DNA of 64,000 bases from Clostridium ljungdahlii. GTDB lineage: Bacteria; Bacillota; Clostridia; Clostridiales; Clostridiaceae. This document shows, in pieces, positions 17,276 through 26,359 of this stretch. A program made the translations under genes and the position numbers. Under the pieces are notes generated by a model. That model saw only the letters and a program-made list of their open reading frames with translations, was not told where the DNA came from and made no database searches. The stretch is taken from contig NZ_LITT01000062.1 of assembly GCF_001636845.1 (NCBI RefSeq), forward strand, positions 203,442-267,441, given 5' to 3'. Position 1 is the first letter of the stretch. The number at the start of each line of letters is the position of its first letter.

Positions 17276-18376
17276 ATGTATATGAAAGCAGCTATGTATA
17301 AAGGAATTGGAAAAATAGAGCTTGAGGAAATAGCAAGACCTAAAGTTGAAAAAGGAACGGTATTAATTAAAGTTAAGGCATGTGCAATTTGTGGTGGAGA
17401 TTTGAGAACTTTTAAATTTGGACATAAAGCTATAAAACCACCTATTGTTTTGGGACATGAAATTGCAGGAGAAATTGTTGAAGTTGCATCTGATATAGAA
17501 AAATATAAAGTTGGTGATCGTGTAATCGTTGCACCAGCTATAGGATGTGGATCGTGTTCGTATTGTTTATCAGGATGGCAGAATATGTGTTATCATCGTA
17601 CTACTATTGCCCATCATTATAATGGAGGCTTTGAAGAATATATGCTTATACCTGCAGCTGCAATCAAAGCAGGTAATATTAATTATATTCCAGATGAAGT
17701 AACATATTTAGAAGCATCTCTTGCAGAACCACTGGCATGTGTTTTAAATGCACAGGAAGTTATAAACGTTGGATTAGGAGATACGGTAGCTGTAATAGGT
17801 GCTGGCCCAATAGGATGTATGCATGCAGAAGTTGCCAGGGCAAAAGGGGCAGGTAAAGTTTTCTTAATAAATCGTAGTGAAGGGCGTTTGAAAGCAACAA
17901 GAAAATTTGGTTTTGATGAATATATATGTTCAGGAAAAAAAGATGCAGTAAAAGCTGTTATGGATTTAACAAATGGACTTGGTGCTAATATAGTAATTGT
18001 TACTGCTGGTTCACCTGAAGCTGAAATAATGGGACTTAATATGGCAAGTAAAATGGGTAAAGTTTGTTTCTTTGCAGGATTGCCTAAGGATCAGCCAACG
18101 GTTAATCTAGATTCCAATCTTTTGCATTATAGACAGATTACTGTTTATGGAACATTTTCTTCGGCACCGCGTCATAATGCACTTGCATTAGAAATGATAC
18201 GTAGTGGAAAGGTTTCTGCTAAGGATATATTAACCCATGTTGTAACACTTGATAAAATAATTGATGGTATGAAATTAGTAAAGAATAGAGAAGCATTACG
18301 TGTTAGTGTGGCGCCTTGTATAGATGAAATAAATGATGAATTTAATAAACTTCCAAATGTAAAGATTGTTAAGTAG
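17276..18376 (+). CDS. Zinc-dependent medium-chain dehydrogenase (sorbitol/idonate dehydrogenase-like)
   Basis: An MDR-superfamily NAD(P)-dependent polyol or sugar-acid dehydrogenase, 366 residues. Catalytic-zinc residues are visible: Cys in ACAICGGDL, His-Glu in LGHEIAGE. The structural-zinc region GCGSCSYCLSGWQNMC and the Rossmann motif VIGAGPIGCMHAEVA are intact. Context with gluconate-type kinases and 6-phosphogluconate dehydrogenase suggests oxidation of an acid such as L-idonate or galactonate to a keto acid, or the reverse. Starts at ATG 17276 or 17282 behind AAGAAGGG. First gene of promoter-1 operon. Confidence 0.88.
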   Translation: MYMKAAMYKGIGKIELEEIARPKVEKGTVLIKVKACAICGGDLRTFKFGHKAIKPPIVLGHEIAGEIVEVASDIEKYKVGDRVIVAPAIGCGSCSYCLSGWQNMCYHRTTIAHHYNGGFEEYMLIPAAAIKAGNINYIPDEVTYLEASLAEPLACVLNAQEVINVGLGDTVAVIGAGPIGCMHAEVARAKGAGKVFLINRSEGRLKATRKFGFDEYICSGKKDAVKAVMDLTNGLGANIVIVTAGSPEAEIMGLNMASKMGKVCFFAGLPKDQPTVNLDSNLLHYRQITVYGTFSSAPRHNALALEMIRSGKVSAKDILTHVVTLDKIIDGMKLVKNREALRVSVAPCIDEINDEFNKLPNVKIVK

Positions 18377-18420
18377 TATGACTTAAAAAAGATTAATGTA
18401 TTTTCGTGAGGGGAAAACAT

Positions 18421-19959
18421 ATGCCTTGTTTAGTGGGAATAGATGTTGGAACGACAAATTGTAAGGCAGTAGCTTATGATATAGATGGGTCTATAAAAGC
18501 TATTGCAAAGCATAAAACGATTACTTATTATTTGGAAGATAATTGGACTGAATTTGATCCTGGACAATTATGGGAGGCAATTCAAACCATATTAAAGGAC
18601 CTTTCTAATCAATTAAAAGGCGAAAGTATTGATGGAATTGCAATTGCTAGTATGGGAGCTGCTGGTGTACTTTTAGATGAAAACGATAATTGGATTCATC
18701 GTTCAATAACCTGGTTTGATACACGAACTAAACAAATAGCTGATTGGTGGAGAAAAACACTTGGGGATGAGAAAGTATATTCTATTACGGGTTTTGTTCC
18801 AAATCCTATGGCTGGAATAACTAAAATACAGTGGATTAAGAATAAAATGCCTGAAAAATTTAATAAGGTAAAACACTGGCTGTCTATGCAGGATTATATT
18901 GCATATCGACTTACAGGAAAAGCTGGAGTGGATTATTCAATAGCTTGTCGTACAATGGCAATGGATTTAAAAAATAAATGTTGGTCAAAGGAGATTCTTA
19001 ATCATGCTAACATTCCTGTTGATATATGTTCAAATTTAAAAAGATCTGGGGAGTTAGTTGGAAGAGTAAGCAATAAATCATCTTTACTAACAGGAATTAA
19101 AGAAGGAACTCCTGTATATGCAGGGGGAATGGATTATGTATGTGGTGCATTTGCTTCTGGATTATGCGAAAGTGGTGAAGTACTGAGTGCAGTTGGAACA
19201 AGTGAGCAAATCTTGATGGTAACCGATGAGCCTGCTAATGATATAAAGAATATTAAAACAAATTTTACATGTGTCAATTATGTAGTAAATGATAAATACT
19301 ATATCGGAGGACAAGTTATTTCATCAGGCGTAATTTTAGACTGGTTCTGTAATGAAATAGCTAAAAAGAACGTTTCAGAGTTAATTTCTGAAGCTGAAAA
19401 ATCACCTATAGGTGCACATGGAGTTATGATGCTTCCACATTTTCGTGGGAAGTATGTACCAGGGGCAGATCCACTTTCTAAAGGTGCATTTCTTGGATTA
19501 ACCACATCACATACACGCGGTGATGTAGTGAGAGCTATTTTGGAAGGACTTTGTTATGAATCTACTCTTATAATAGAAAATTTACAAGAAGTAACTAATA
19601 AAGAAATAAGTTGTGTACATGTAGTAGGAGGTGCTGTAAATTCACCTTTCTGGATGCAGCTAAAAGCTGATATATTAGGTAAAACTATTATTTGTCTAGA
19701 TGTACCAGAAGAAGTTACACTAGGTGCAGCTATGATTGCTGGTATAGGCAGCGGAGTATACAGTAGTCCATCTGATGCAATACAGAAAACCCGTAAAAAT
19801 GAGACAATATATAAACCAGATGCAGAATGCCATGAAAAATATCATATGATTATGGATGAAATTTATAAGCATATTTATCCTGCTTTAAAGGAAACAAATT
19901 ACAGAATAAATCGTATTTCAGAAATACTTAATAAAAAATACTTAATGAAAGATGATTAA
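18421..19959 (+). CDS. FGGY-family carbohydrate kinase 1 (gluconokinase/xylulokinase-like)
   Basis: An ATP-dependent kinase with two actin-like domains. The N-terminal phosphate-1 motif is VGIDVGTTNCKAVAYDIDG. The C-terminal region has GGMDYVCGAFASGL and HVVGGAVNSPFWMQLKADI. I choose ATG 18421 (512 residues) because GAGGGG lies 7 bases upstream; an in-frame GTG at 18406 would contain the ribosome site. The substrate is probably a sugar acid or ketose delivered by the neighbouring dehydrogenases. The last ~25 residues form a charged extension. Confidence 0.9.
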   Translation: MPCLVGIDVGTTNCKAVAYDIDGSIKAIAKHKTITYYLEDNWTEFDPGQLWEAIQTILKDLSNQLKGESIDGIAIASMGAAGVLLDENDNWIHRSITWFDTRTKQIADWWRKTLGDEKVYSITGFVPNPMAGITKIQWIKNKMPEKFNKVKHWLSMQDYIAYRLTGKAGVDYSIACRTMAMDLKNKCWSKEILNHANIPVDICSNLKRSGELVGRVSNKSSLLTGIKEGTPVYAGGMDYVCGAFASGLCESGEVLSAVGTSEQILMVTDEPANDIKNIKTNFTCVNYVVNDKYYIGGQVISSGVILDWFCNEIAKKNVSELISEAEKSPIGAHGVMMLPHFRGKYVPGADPLSKGAFLGLTTSHTRGDVVRAILEGLCYESTLIIENLQEVTNKEISCVHVVGGAVNSPFWMQLKADILGKTIICLDVPEEVTLGAAMIAGIGSGVYSSPSDAIQKTRKNETIYKPDAECHEKYHMIMDEIYKHIYPALKETNYRINRISEILNKKYLMKDD

Positions 19960-19995
19960 TCAGTAAAAAATAAAGGAATAGGAGAGGAATAGAAA

Positions 19996-21027
19996 ATGAA
20001 ATTTTTAGTTGTAGGAGATCCTATGTTATCTTCAAAAACATTGAGTGGTGCTGTACATGATATTTTTGGCAGCGATACAGAGGTAAAGGAAGTAGATTGG
20101 AAACCAGCAAGCGACGATGAGTTCTGGTATTTGAGAAGTCAAGTAGAAAAACTTGGACCAAGTGCAGGAAAACCGCCTAAGGAATTAGACGAAGCAGTTA
20201 AAGATGTAGATGTAATTATTACTCATCATACACCTATAAGTGAAAAATTGATAAATGCAAGTAATGCATCTTATATAGGTGTTTGCAGGGGCGGAGTTGA
20301 AAACGTAGATGTTAAAGCTGCAAAGGCAAAGGGTATCAAGGTAATGAGAACTATGGGACGTAATGCACAAGCTGTTTCTGATTTTACTATAGCTCTTATG
20401 CTGGCACAACTTCGTAATGTGGCAAAAGGTCATGAGGCACTTATTAAAGGAGAATGGAGAAAGAAATATGCTAATTCAAGTTTTATGGGTGATATGGCTG
20501 ATAAGACAATAGGATTAGTTGGATTTGGTTATATTGGAAAACTAGTTGCCCAAAAATTATCAGGATTTGATGTAAATATTGTTGTTTACGATCCTTTTGT
20601 AAAAGAAGATGTATTAGAAAAATACAATGTAAAAGCAGTTTCATTGGAAGAGTTATGCAAGCAATCAGATATAATTAGCGTTCATGCAAGACTTAGCGAG
20701 GAAACTAAAGGACTTATTGGTGAAAAGGAACTTTCATTAATGAAACCTACTGCATATTTAATTAATACAGCTCGAGCAGGTTTAATTAATGAAGCAGCAT
20801 TAATCGATGCACTGCAGCAGCATAAGATTGGTGGAGTAGCACTTGATGTATTTTGGACTGAACCATTACAAAAAGACCATCCATTACACAAATTGGATAA
20901 TGTAACAATTACACCACACCTTGCTGGTGCGACAAATGATACTTTTAACAAGACTCCATACTTGTTGTTAAAAGAATTTAAGAAATATTTAGAAACCCAT
21001 GAAGAATCAAGCTGGTTGGTTAAATAA
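19996..21027 (+). CDS. D-isomer-specific 2-hydroxyacid dehydrogenase 1
   Basis: The 343-residue NAD(P)-dependent enzyme has the family architecture: a substrate domain surrounding a Rossmann domain (VGFGYIGKLVAQKL). Catalytic residues are visible: Arg in NTARAGLINE, Glu in WTEPL and His in TPHLAGAT. The context points to reduction of a 2-keto sugar acid, such as 2-ketogluconate or its phosphate, to the hydroxy acid that feeds the adjacent 6-phosphogluconate dehydrogenase. It is not the serine-pathway enzyme, because the ACT domain is absent. Spacing from the kinase is 36 bases with AGGAGAGG. Confidence 0.88.
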   Translation: MKFLVVGDPMLSSKTLSGAVHDIFGSDTEVKEVDWKPASDDEFWYLRSQVEKLGPSAGKPPKELDEAVKDVDVIITHHTPISEKLINASNASYIGVCRGGVENVDVKAAKAKGIKVMRTMGRNAQAVSDFTIALMLAQLRNVAKGHEALIKGEWRKKYANSSFMGDMADKTIGLVGFGYIGKLVAQKLSGFDVNIVVYDPFVKEDVLEKYNVKAVSLEELCKQSDIISVHARLSEETKGLIGEKELSLMKPTAYLINTARAGLINEAALIDALQQHKIGGVALDVFWTEPLQKDHPLHKLDNVTITPHLAGATNDTFNKTPYLLLKEFKKYLETHEESSWLVK

Positions 21028-21099
21028 GAAGCAATTTTTATAACTATGAAATTGGTTTAGTGGTAATAGATTTTTATACTAGATTTTGGAGGGATCTTA

Positions 21100-21996
21100 A
21101 TGAATGTTGGATTGATTGGACTTGGAAAGATGGGATATAATCTTGCATTAAATATGAAGGAGCATGGGCATGACATTACTGCATATGATTGTGATGCACA
21201 AAATGTTAAAGAAGCTGAAAAGGATGGATTGACTGGTGCACATAGTGTTGAAGAATTGGTTGCCAAACTTAAAGGAAGAAAAGTTGTTTGGCTTATGGTA
21301 CCCGCAGGAAAACCAGTGGATACTTTAATAGATGATCTTTTGCCTCTTCTTAATAAGCATGACATAATAATTGATGGAGGTAACTCTCATTATAAAGATA
21401 CTTTGAGAAGATATGAAAAGATTAAGTTAAAAGGAATAGATTTTGTAGATGTTGGAACAAGTGGGGGTATTAAAGGTGCAAGATATGGTGCATGTACAAT
21501 GATAGGTGCACAAGATGAAGTCTTTGAGTATATTGAACCATTAATCAAAGATATAAGTGTAGAAAATGGCTATTTGCATACAGGTGAAAATGGATCGGGA
21601 CATTTTGTAAAAATGGTTCATAATGGTATAGAGTATGGAATGCTTGAAGCAATTGGAGAGGGATTTGAAGTCCTTGAAAAAAGTCAGTTCAACTTTGATT
21701 TTAAAGAGATAGCTCGAGTATGGAATTATGGATCAGTTATTCGTGGTTGGCTTATGCAGTTAATGGAAGATGCATTCAAAAATGATCCGAAACTCAGTTC
21801 AATAAAAGGAATAATTCATTCTAATGGTGAGGGGCTGTGGACAGTGCAGGAGGCATTGGATCTCAAGGTTTCTGCACCGGTTATAACTGAGTCTTTATTC
21901 ACAAGATTTCGTTCAGAAGAAGATGATACATTTACAGGTAAAGTAATAGCTGCACTGAGAAATGAATTTGGTGGACATAATGTAGAAAAAAAATAG
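21100..21996 (+). CDS. 6-phosphogluconate dehydrogenase, decarboxylating (short YqeC/GntZ type)
   Basis: Oxidative decarboxylation of 6-phosphogluconate to ribulose 5-phosphate. At 298 residues this is the short bacterial type rather than the ~470-residue Gnd. The N-terminal Rossmann motif is GLIGLGKMGYNLALNM. The substrate signature DVGTSGGIKGARYG and the catalytic Lys in GSGHFVKMVHNGIEYG are intact. It closes the promoter-1 operon, which ends at the terminator 22020-22053, and gives the pathway its exit to the pentose phosphate pool. RBS GGAGGGATC before ATG 21100. Confidence 0.93.
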   Translation: MNVGLIGLGKMGYNLALNMKEHGHDITAYDCDAQNVKEAEKDGLTGAHSVEELVAKLKGRKVVWLMVPAGKPVDTLIDDLLPLLNKHDIIIDGGNSHYKDTLRRYEKIKLKGIDFVDVGTSGGIKGARYGACTMIGAQDEVFEYIEPLIKDISVENGYLHTGENGSGHFVKMVHNGIEYGMLEAIGEGFEVLEKSQFNFDFKEIARVWNYGSVIRGWLMQLMEDAFKNDPKLSSIKGIIHSNGEGLWTVQEALDLKVSAPVITESLFTRFRSEEDDTFTGKVIAALRNEFGGHNVEKK

Positions 21997-22019
21997 TTTG
22001 AATTTAATTATTATAAATT

Positions 22020-22053
22020 AAGGGCTATTTATATGATTTTTAAAATAGCCCTT
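22020..22053 (+). terminator. Terminator after 6-phosphogluconate dehydrogenase gene
   Basis: AAGGGCTATTT (22020-22030) pairs with AAATAGCCCTT (22043-22053), followed by AATTTATT. It ends the first sugar-acid operon. Confidence 0.8.
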
Positions 22054-22236
22054 AATTTATTAGTGCCTATCTTATTGTAGAGTATTTAAAGTTAATATGC
22101 TTTAAATCTTTTTAAGAGCATTTCTAATTGTATTTATCATTTTTGGTATATTTAAAAATATGTTATTAAATTTGTTATATAGAGATATAAATTTAGCAAA
22201 CAAGAAAAAAATTTTTTTACAAAAATGTTTTTTATA

Positions 22237-22286
22237 TTGAAAAAAAATATATGCATGATATACTATTTATAAAAGAAATATCTTTC
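22237..22286 (+). promoter_or_regulatory. Sugar-acid operon promoter 2 with GAAA-N4-TTTC palindrome
   Basis: TTGAAA (22237-22242), 16 bases, TATACT (22259-22264), then GAAATATCTTTC (22275-22286). The spacing and the ATGATATACT context match promoter 1 at 17163-17208, so both are probably controlled by one regulator. The transcript leader to gntP-like is ~200 bases. Confidence 0.5.
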
Positions 22287-22480
22287 GCATATTTTATATG
22301 TAAACGTATATTTGGGTTAATTATGAAAAAAATTTTTTTAAAGGGGATGATCTATATTGTGAATCAAGTTATTGAATTAAGTATTAAAGACAATATTATA
22401 TAGACAAGCAAGCATTATATATTTGGGAATTGCGTAAACGGTTTAAAAGAAAAAATATTATAGAAAAGGGGAGTTGAATT

Positions 22481-23806
22481 ATGCCTTTATTAATAGTTGC
22501 ATTAGGAATATTATTATTGCTAATTCTTATGATGAAATTTAAAGTAAATGCAATGATTTCATTGATAGTTGTTTCAATTGCTGTTGGTATAATGGAAGGA
22601 ATGCCTTTACCAACGGTAGCTACTTCAGTTGAGAAAGGAGTTGGATCTACATTAGGTAGTCTTGCATTATTACTAGGATTTGGTGCTATACTTGGAAAAC
22701 TCATGACTGATTGTGGTGGAGCACAAAGAATAGCAATGACACTTATAGATAAGTTTGGCAAGAAAAGAATACAAGCTGCTGTTGTACTAACTGGTTTTAT
22801 AGTTGGTCTTGCAATGTTTTATGAAGTTGGTTTTGTTTTGCTGATACCATTGGTATTTACTGTAGCATTAGAAGCTGATCTTCCTGTTCTTTATGTAGGA
22901 ATTCCTATGGCCATAGCACTTTCTGTTACTCATGGATTTTTACCGCCGCATCCTGGACCAACAGCTATAGCTAGTGTTTACAAGGCAGATCTGGGTAAGA
23001 CTCTTGTATATGGTATTATTGTAGCAATACCAACAGTAATAATTGCTGGTCCTCTTTTTACTAAGTTTATAAAATGTGATAAAAAAGTAAGCGATTTGCC
23101 AAAAGGTTTGTTTACTGCAAAGATGTTTAAAGAAGAGGACATGCCTGGTTTTGGAATAAGTGTATTTACAGCTTTAACTCCAGTAATTTTCATGGCATTG
23201 AATGCTATTGTAAAGCTTACTTCACTTAAAGATACTGTTTTTGCTAAATTTACTGGTTTTATTGGAGAACCAACAATTGCACTTTTACTGTCAGTACTAA
23301 TTGCAATATATACTTTTGGTTTAGCTAGAGGCAGGAAGATAACTGATATTATGAAAACTTCCGAGGAATCAGTAAAGACTATAGCTGTAATAATGTTTGT
23401 AATAGCAGGTGGTGGAGCATTTAAACAGATACTAATAGATAGTGGTGTAGCTGGTTATATAAAGGTTTTAATGAGTGGAAGTACTATTTCACCAATACTT
23501 ATGGCATGGCTCATAGCTGTTGTAATAAGGCTTGCAGTAGGATCAGCTACGGTTGCTGGAATGACTGCAGCAGGAATGGTATTACCGATTATAACAGCAA
23601 CACATGCAAGCCCTGAACTTATGGTTCTTGCAACTGGAGCAGGAAGCTTGTTTTGTTCACACTTGAATGATGCCGGATTCTGGATGGTTAAGGAATACTT
23701 TGGATTAACGGTCCCTGAGACTTTGAAAACGTGGTCAGTAGCGGAAACAATTCTTTCGGTTTGTGGTTTGATAGGCGTCTTGCTATTAAATATGGTTGTT
23801 GGATAA
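22481..23806 (+). CDS. GntP-family gluconate/sugar-acid permease
   Basis: The 441-residue permease has about twelve membrane helices and the GntP family features GFGAILGKLMTDCGGAQRIA, HGFLPPHPGPTAIA and SHLNDAGFWMVKEYFG. It imports gluconate or related acids by proton symport and is the only sugar-acid transporter in the island. ATG 22481 follows AAGGGGAG. It leads the second operon, followed by kinase, dehydrogenase and aldolase genes on the same strand. Confidence 0.93.
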   Translation: MPLLIVALGILLLLILMMKFKVNAMISLIVVSIAVGIMEGMPLPTVATSVEKGVGSTLGSLALLLGFGAILGKLMTDCGGAQRIAMTLIDKFGKKRIQAAVVLTGFIVGLAMFYEVGFVLLIPLVFTVALEADLPVLYVGIPMAIALSVTHGFLPPHPGPTAIASVYKADLGKTLVYGIIVAIPTVIIAGPLFTKFIKCDKKVSDLPKGLFTAKMFKEEDMPGFGISVFTALTPVIFMALNAIVKLTSLKDTVFAKFTGFIGEPTIALLLSVLIAIYTFGLARGRKITDIMKTSEESVKTIAVIMFVIAGGGAFKQILIDSGVAGYIKVLMSGSTISPILMAWLIAVVIRLAVGSATVAGMTAAGMVLPIITATHASPELMVLATGAGSLFCSHLNDAGFWMVKEYFGLTVPETLKTWSVAETILSVCGLIGVLLLNMVVG

Positions 23807-23860
23807 AATAGGACAATCCATACGATATAGGATTTTATAAAATTAAGAAGGTGTAGTAAC

Positions 23861-25381
23861 TTGAGTGAAAAGGTTTATTTGGGAATCGATATTGGAACTA
23901 GTGGGATAAGATCAAATGTATTTGATATAAAAGGTAATCAAATTGGCTTTGATTATAAAGAATATCCGACTATTTGCACTGAAAAAGGAATGTTAGAACT
24001 CGATCCTGATGTTGTATTTAAATCACTTGTAGAAGTAGTTAAGAATTCTATTGATAAATGCAATTTATCATTTAATGATATAAGATCTATTGGTATGAGT
24101 TCTCAGATGCATAGCTTTCTTGCAGTAGATAGAAATGGAAATAATCTTACAAACGTTATTACATGGGGTGATACAAGATCTATAGGTGAAGCAAGATTTA
24201 TAGAAAAAAATTATGATTGCAATAAATTGTACAGAAAAACTGGCTGCAGGGTACAGCATCCAATGTATCCTCTGAGCAATATACTGTGGGTTAAAAATAA
24301 AATGCCACAAGTTTTTAAAAATACTTATAAATTTGTCACTATCAAAGAATATATTATTTTTAAACTGAGTGGTAAATTTGTAATTGATGTTACGGATGCT
24401 TCAGCAATGGGCTGTCTGAATATAAATAATTTTCAGTGGGATGAAGATATTTTAAAAAATATATTGCAAATAGATTCAGATAGATTTGGTGAAGTCAAGG
24501 AATGCACCTATGTAGTGCCAGGCATTAAAAGTGAATATGCACGGCAAATGGGAATAAAAATTGATACGCCGATAGTAATAGGATCAGGCGATGGAATAAT
24601 GGCAAATATAGGATGCGGAGGCTTTGACGATACCTCGATGTCATGTACAATTGGCACCAGCGGAGCTTTGAGAATTGCTGTAAACAAACCACTTTTTGAT
24701 GAAGAACAGAGGACGTGGTGTTACTGCTTTACTAAGGATACATGGGTAGCCGGTGGAGCAATAAATAATGGAGGAATAGTTCTCAAGTATTTTAGAAACC
24801 AATTTAGACAGCAGTTTGAAAAAGAAGCTTCTGAAGCTAAATATGATAATATTTATCATCTTTTTGATTACTATGCTTCACAGATAGATCCTGGGAGCAA
24901 TGGATTGACCTTTTTACCATTTATAACAGGAGAGAGAGCACCTGGTTGGAATGCAGATGCAACCGGGTCATTAGTTGGATTAAGGTTTATGCATGATAAA
25001 AGGCATATTATAAGGGCATCTATGGAAGGTGTTATTTATAATATGTATTCAATATACAGGATGATAGAAAAAATTGATGGCAATGTAAAGCAGATAATTG
25101 CAAATGGCGGATATGCAAATTCAGATATATGGCTGCAAGTTCAGGCGGATATTTTTAATAAAGAAATAGCAGTTGCAGGAATAACAGAAGCTTCTGTTTT
25201 TGGGGCAGCATATACCGGAATGGTGGCTGTGGGAGATATAAGAAGTTTGAAGAATCCCATACTTAAGATGAAACCTGTTAAAGTGATAAAACCAAATAGT
25301 AAAAATGTTGAAGTCTACAAGGATATGTATAAAAGATTTTTAAATTACTATACAACTATTTTGGGAAAACAATTATTTTAA
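23861..25381 (+). CDS. FGGY-family carbohydrate kinase 2 (gluconokinase-like)
   Basis: The 506-residue kinase has the nucleotide motif LGIDIGTSGIRSNVFDIKG at its N-terminus and GSGDGIMANIGCGGF plus ANGGYANSDIWLQVQADIF in the C-terminal half. This group includes gluconate kinases. A TTG start at 23861 behind AAGAAGGTG seems right. It lies directly after the GntP permease, so it should phosphorylate the imported acid. Only modest similarity to the first kinase (18421) suggests different substrates rather than a recent duplication. Confidence 0.9.
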   Translation: MSEKVYLGIDIGTSGIRSNVFDIKGNQIGFDYKEYPTICTEKGMLELDPDVVFKSLVEVVKNSIDKCNLSFNDIRSIGMSSQMHSFLAVDRNGNNLTNVITWGDTRSIGEARFIEKNYDCNKLYRKTGCRVQHPMYPLSNILWVKNKMPQVFKNTYKFVTIKEYIIFKLSGKFVIDVTDASAMGCLNINNFQWDEDILKNILQIDSDRFGEVKECTYVVPGIKSEYARQMGIKIDTPIVIGSGDGIMANIGCGGFDDTSMSCTIGTSGALRIAVNKPLFDEEQRTWCYCFTKDTWVAGGAINNGGIVLKYFRNQFRQQFEKEASEAKYDNIYHLFDYYASQIDPGSNGLTFLPFITGERAPGWNADATGSLVGLRFMHDKRHIIRASMEGVIYNMYSIYRMIEKIDGNVKQIIANGGYANSDIWLQVQADIFNKEIAVAGITEASVFGAAYTGMVAVGDIRSLKNPILKMKPVKVIKPNSKNVEVYKDMYKRFLNYYTTILGKQLF

Positions 25382-25412
25382 TTGTGTCAGTATTGGAAAA
25401 GAGGTAGTAAAT

Positions 25413-26336
25413 ATGGCAAAGATATTAATTACGCCAAGGTCATTTGGTAAGCATAGTAAGGAACCTTTTGAATTACTCAAACAAAAAGGATTTGAACTTG
25501 TTGTAAATCCATATGGGAGAATTTTGACTCAAGATGAAATGATTAAAGAAGTTTCAGACGTAGATGGGATTATTATAGGAGTAGATCCATTAAATGCTGA
25601 AGTTTTAAAACATGCAAAAAAATTGAAAGTAATATCAAAATATGGTGTTGGAACTGATAATATTGATCTTGATTATGCAAAAAATAACAATATAACTGTT
25701 ACTATAGCAAAGGGAGCAAATTCAGATGCAGTTGCTGATTATGCATTTGCACTTATGATTTCAGTTGCAAGAAAAATTGTTCCGATAGATAGAGGTTGTA
25801 GAAAACTTGATTGGAGTAAAGTTACAAGTATTGGCATGCATGGAAAAACACTTGGATTAATTGGACTCGGGAATATCGGCAAGGGAGTGGCAAAGAGAGC
25901 TAATGGTTTTGGTATGAAAATTTTAGCTTATGACGTATATAAAGATAAGGAATTTGCTTCTAAAAATAATGTAGAGTATGTAACTATTGAAAAAATATTA
26001 AAGGAATCTGATTTTATTAGTATTCATCTTCCGCTAACTAAAGAAACAAAATATATAATTGGAGAAAAAGAATTAAATATGATGAAAGAGAATGCGGTAA
26101 TAGTAAATACTGCGAGAGGTGGATTAATAGATGAAAATGCACTATATGATGCATTGAAAAATAATAAAATTTGGGGTGCGGGTATAGATGTTTTTGAACA
26201 GGAGCCACCTAAAAATAAAGAACTGCTTGATTTGAACAATATAGTTGTAGGTTCACATTGTGCAGCATCAACGTTTGAGGCAGTTGACAATATGGGAATT
26301 ATGGCAGCAAACAATATTATTGAAAATATAAAATAG
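25413..26336 (+). CDS. D-isomer-specific 2-hydroxyacid dehydrogenase 2 (phosphoglycerate-dehydrogenase-like)
   Basis: The 307-residue NAD-dependent dehydrogenase has the Rossmann motif GLIGLGNIGKGVAKRA, catalytic Arg in NTARGGLIDENAL, Glu in FEQEPP and a His-bearing GSHCAAS. It resembles short PGDH-like proteins found in sugar-acid operons, without a regulatory ACT domain. It probably interconverts a 2-keto acid and a 2-hydroxy acid in this pathway. It starts 32 bases after the kinase with AGAGGTAG upstream. Confidence 0.86.
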   Translation: MAKILITPRSFGKHSKEPFELLKQKGFELVVNPYGRILTQDEMIKEVSDVDGIIIGVDPLNAEVLKHAKKLKVISKYGVGTDNIDLDYAKNNNITVTIAKGANSDAVADYAFALMISVARKIVPIDRGCRKLDWSKVTSIGMHGKTLGLIGLGNIGKGVAKRANGFGMKILAYDVYKDKEFASKNNVEYVTIEKILKESDFISIHLPLTKETKYIIGEKELNMMKENAVIVNTARGGLIDENALYDALKNNKIWGAGIDVFEQEPPKNKELLDLNNIVVGSHCAASTFEAVDNMGIMAANNIIENIK

Positions 26337-26359
26337 AAATTATAAAGGGGAATCAGACA

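Larger units (their letters stand above)
21997..22480. other. Intergenic region between the two sugar-acid operons
   Basis: The 484-base gap contains the terminator of operon 1, the promoter and palindrome of operon 2, and ~200 bases of leader. Near the end, GTAAACGGTTTAA (22434-22446) is a LacI/CcpA-like palindrome core of low certainty. No open reading frame with a ribosome site is seen. Confidence 0.5.

Noticed and set aside
22431..22446. CcpA/LacI-type operator TGCGTAAACGGTTTAA before the GntP gene
   Set aside because: The central AAACGGTTT fits in part, but the outer TG...CA bases of a cre site are missing on both sides, and no LacI-family regulator is in the island.
25413..26336. Serine-pathway 3-phosphoglycerate dehydrogenase SerA
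   Set aside because: No ACT or ASB domain, and the gene is embedded between a sugar-acid kinase and KDPG aldolase.
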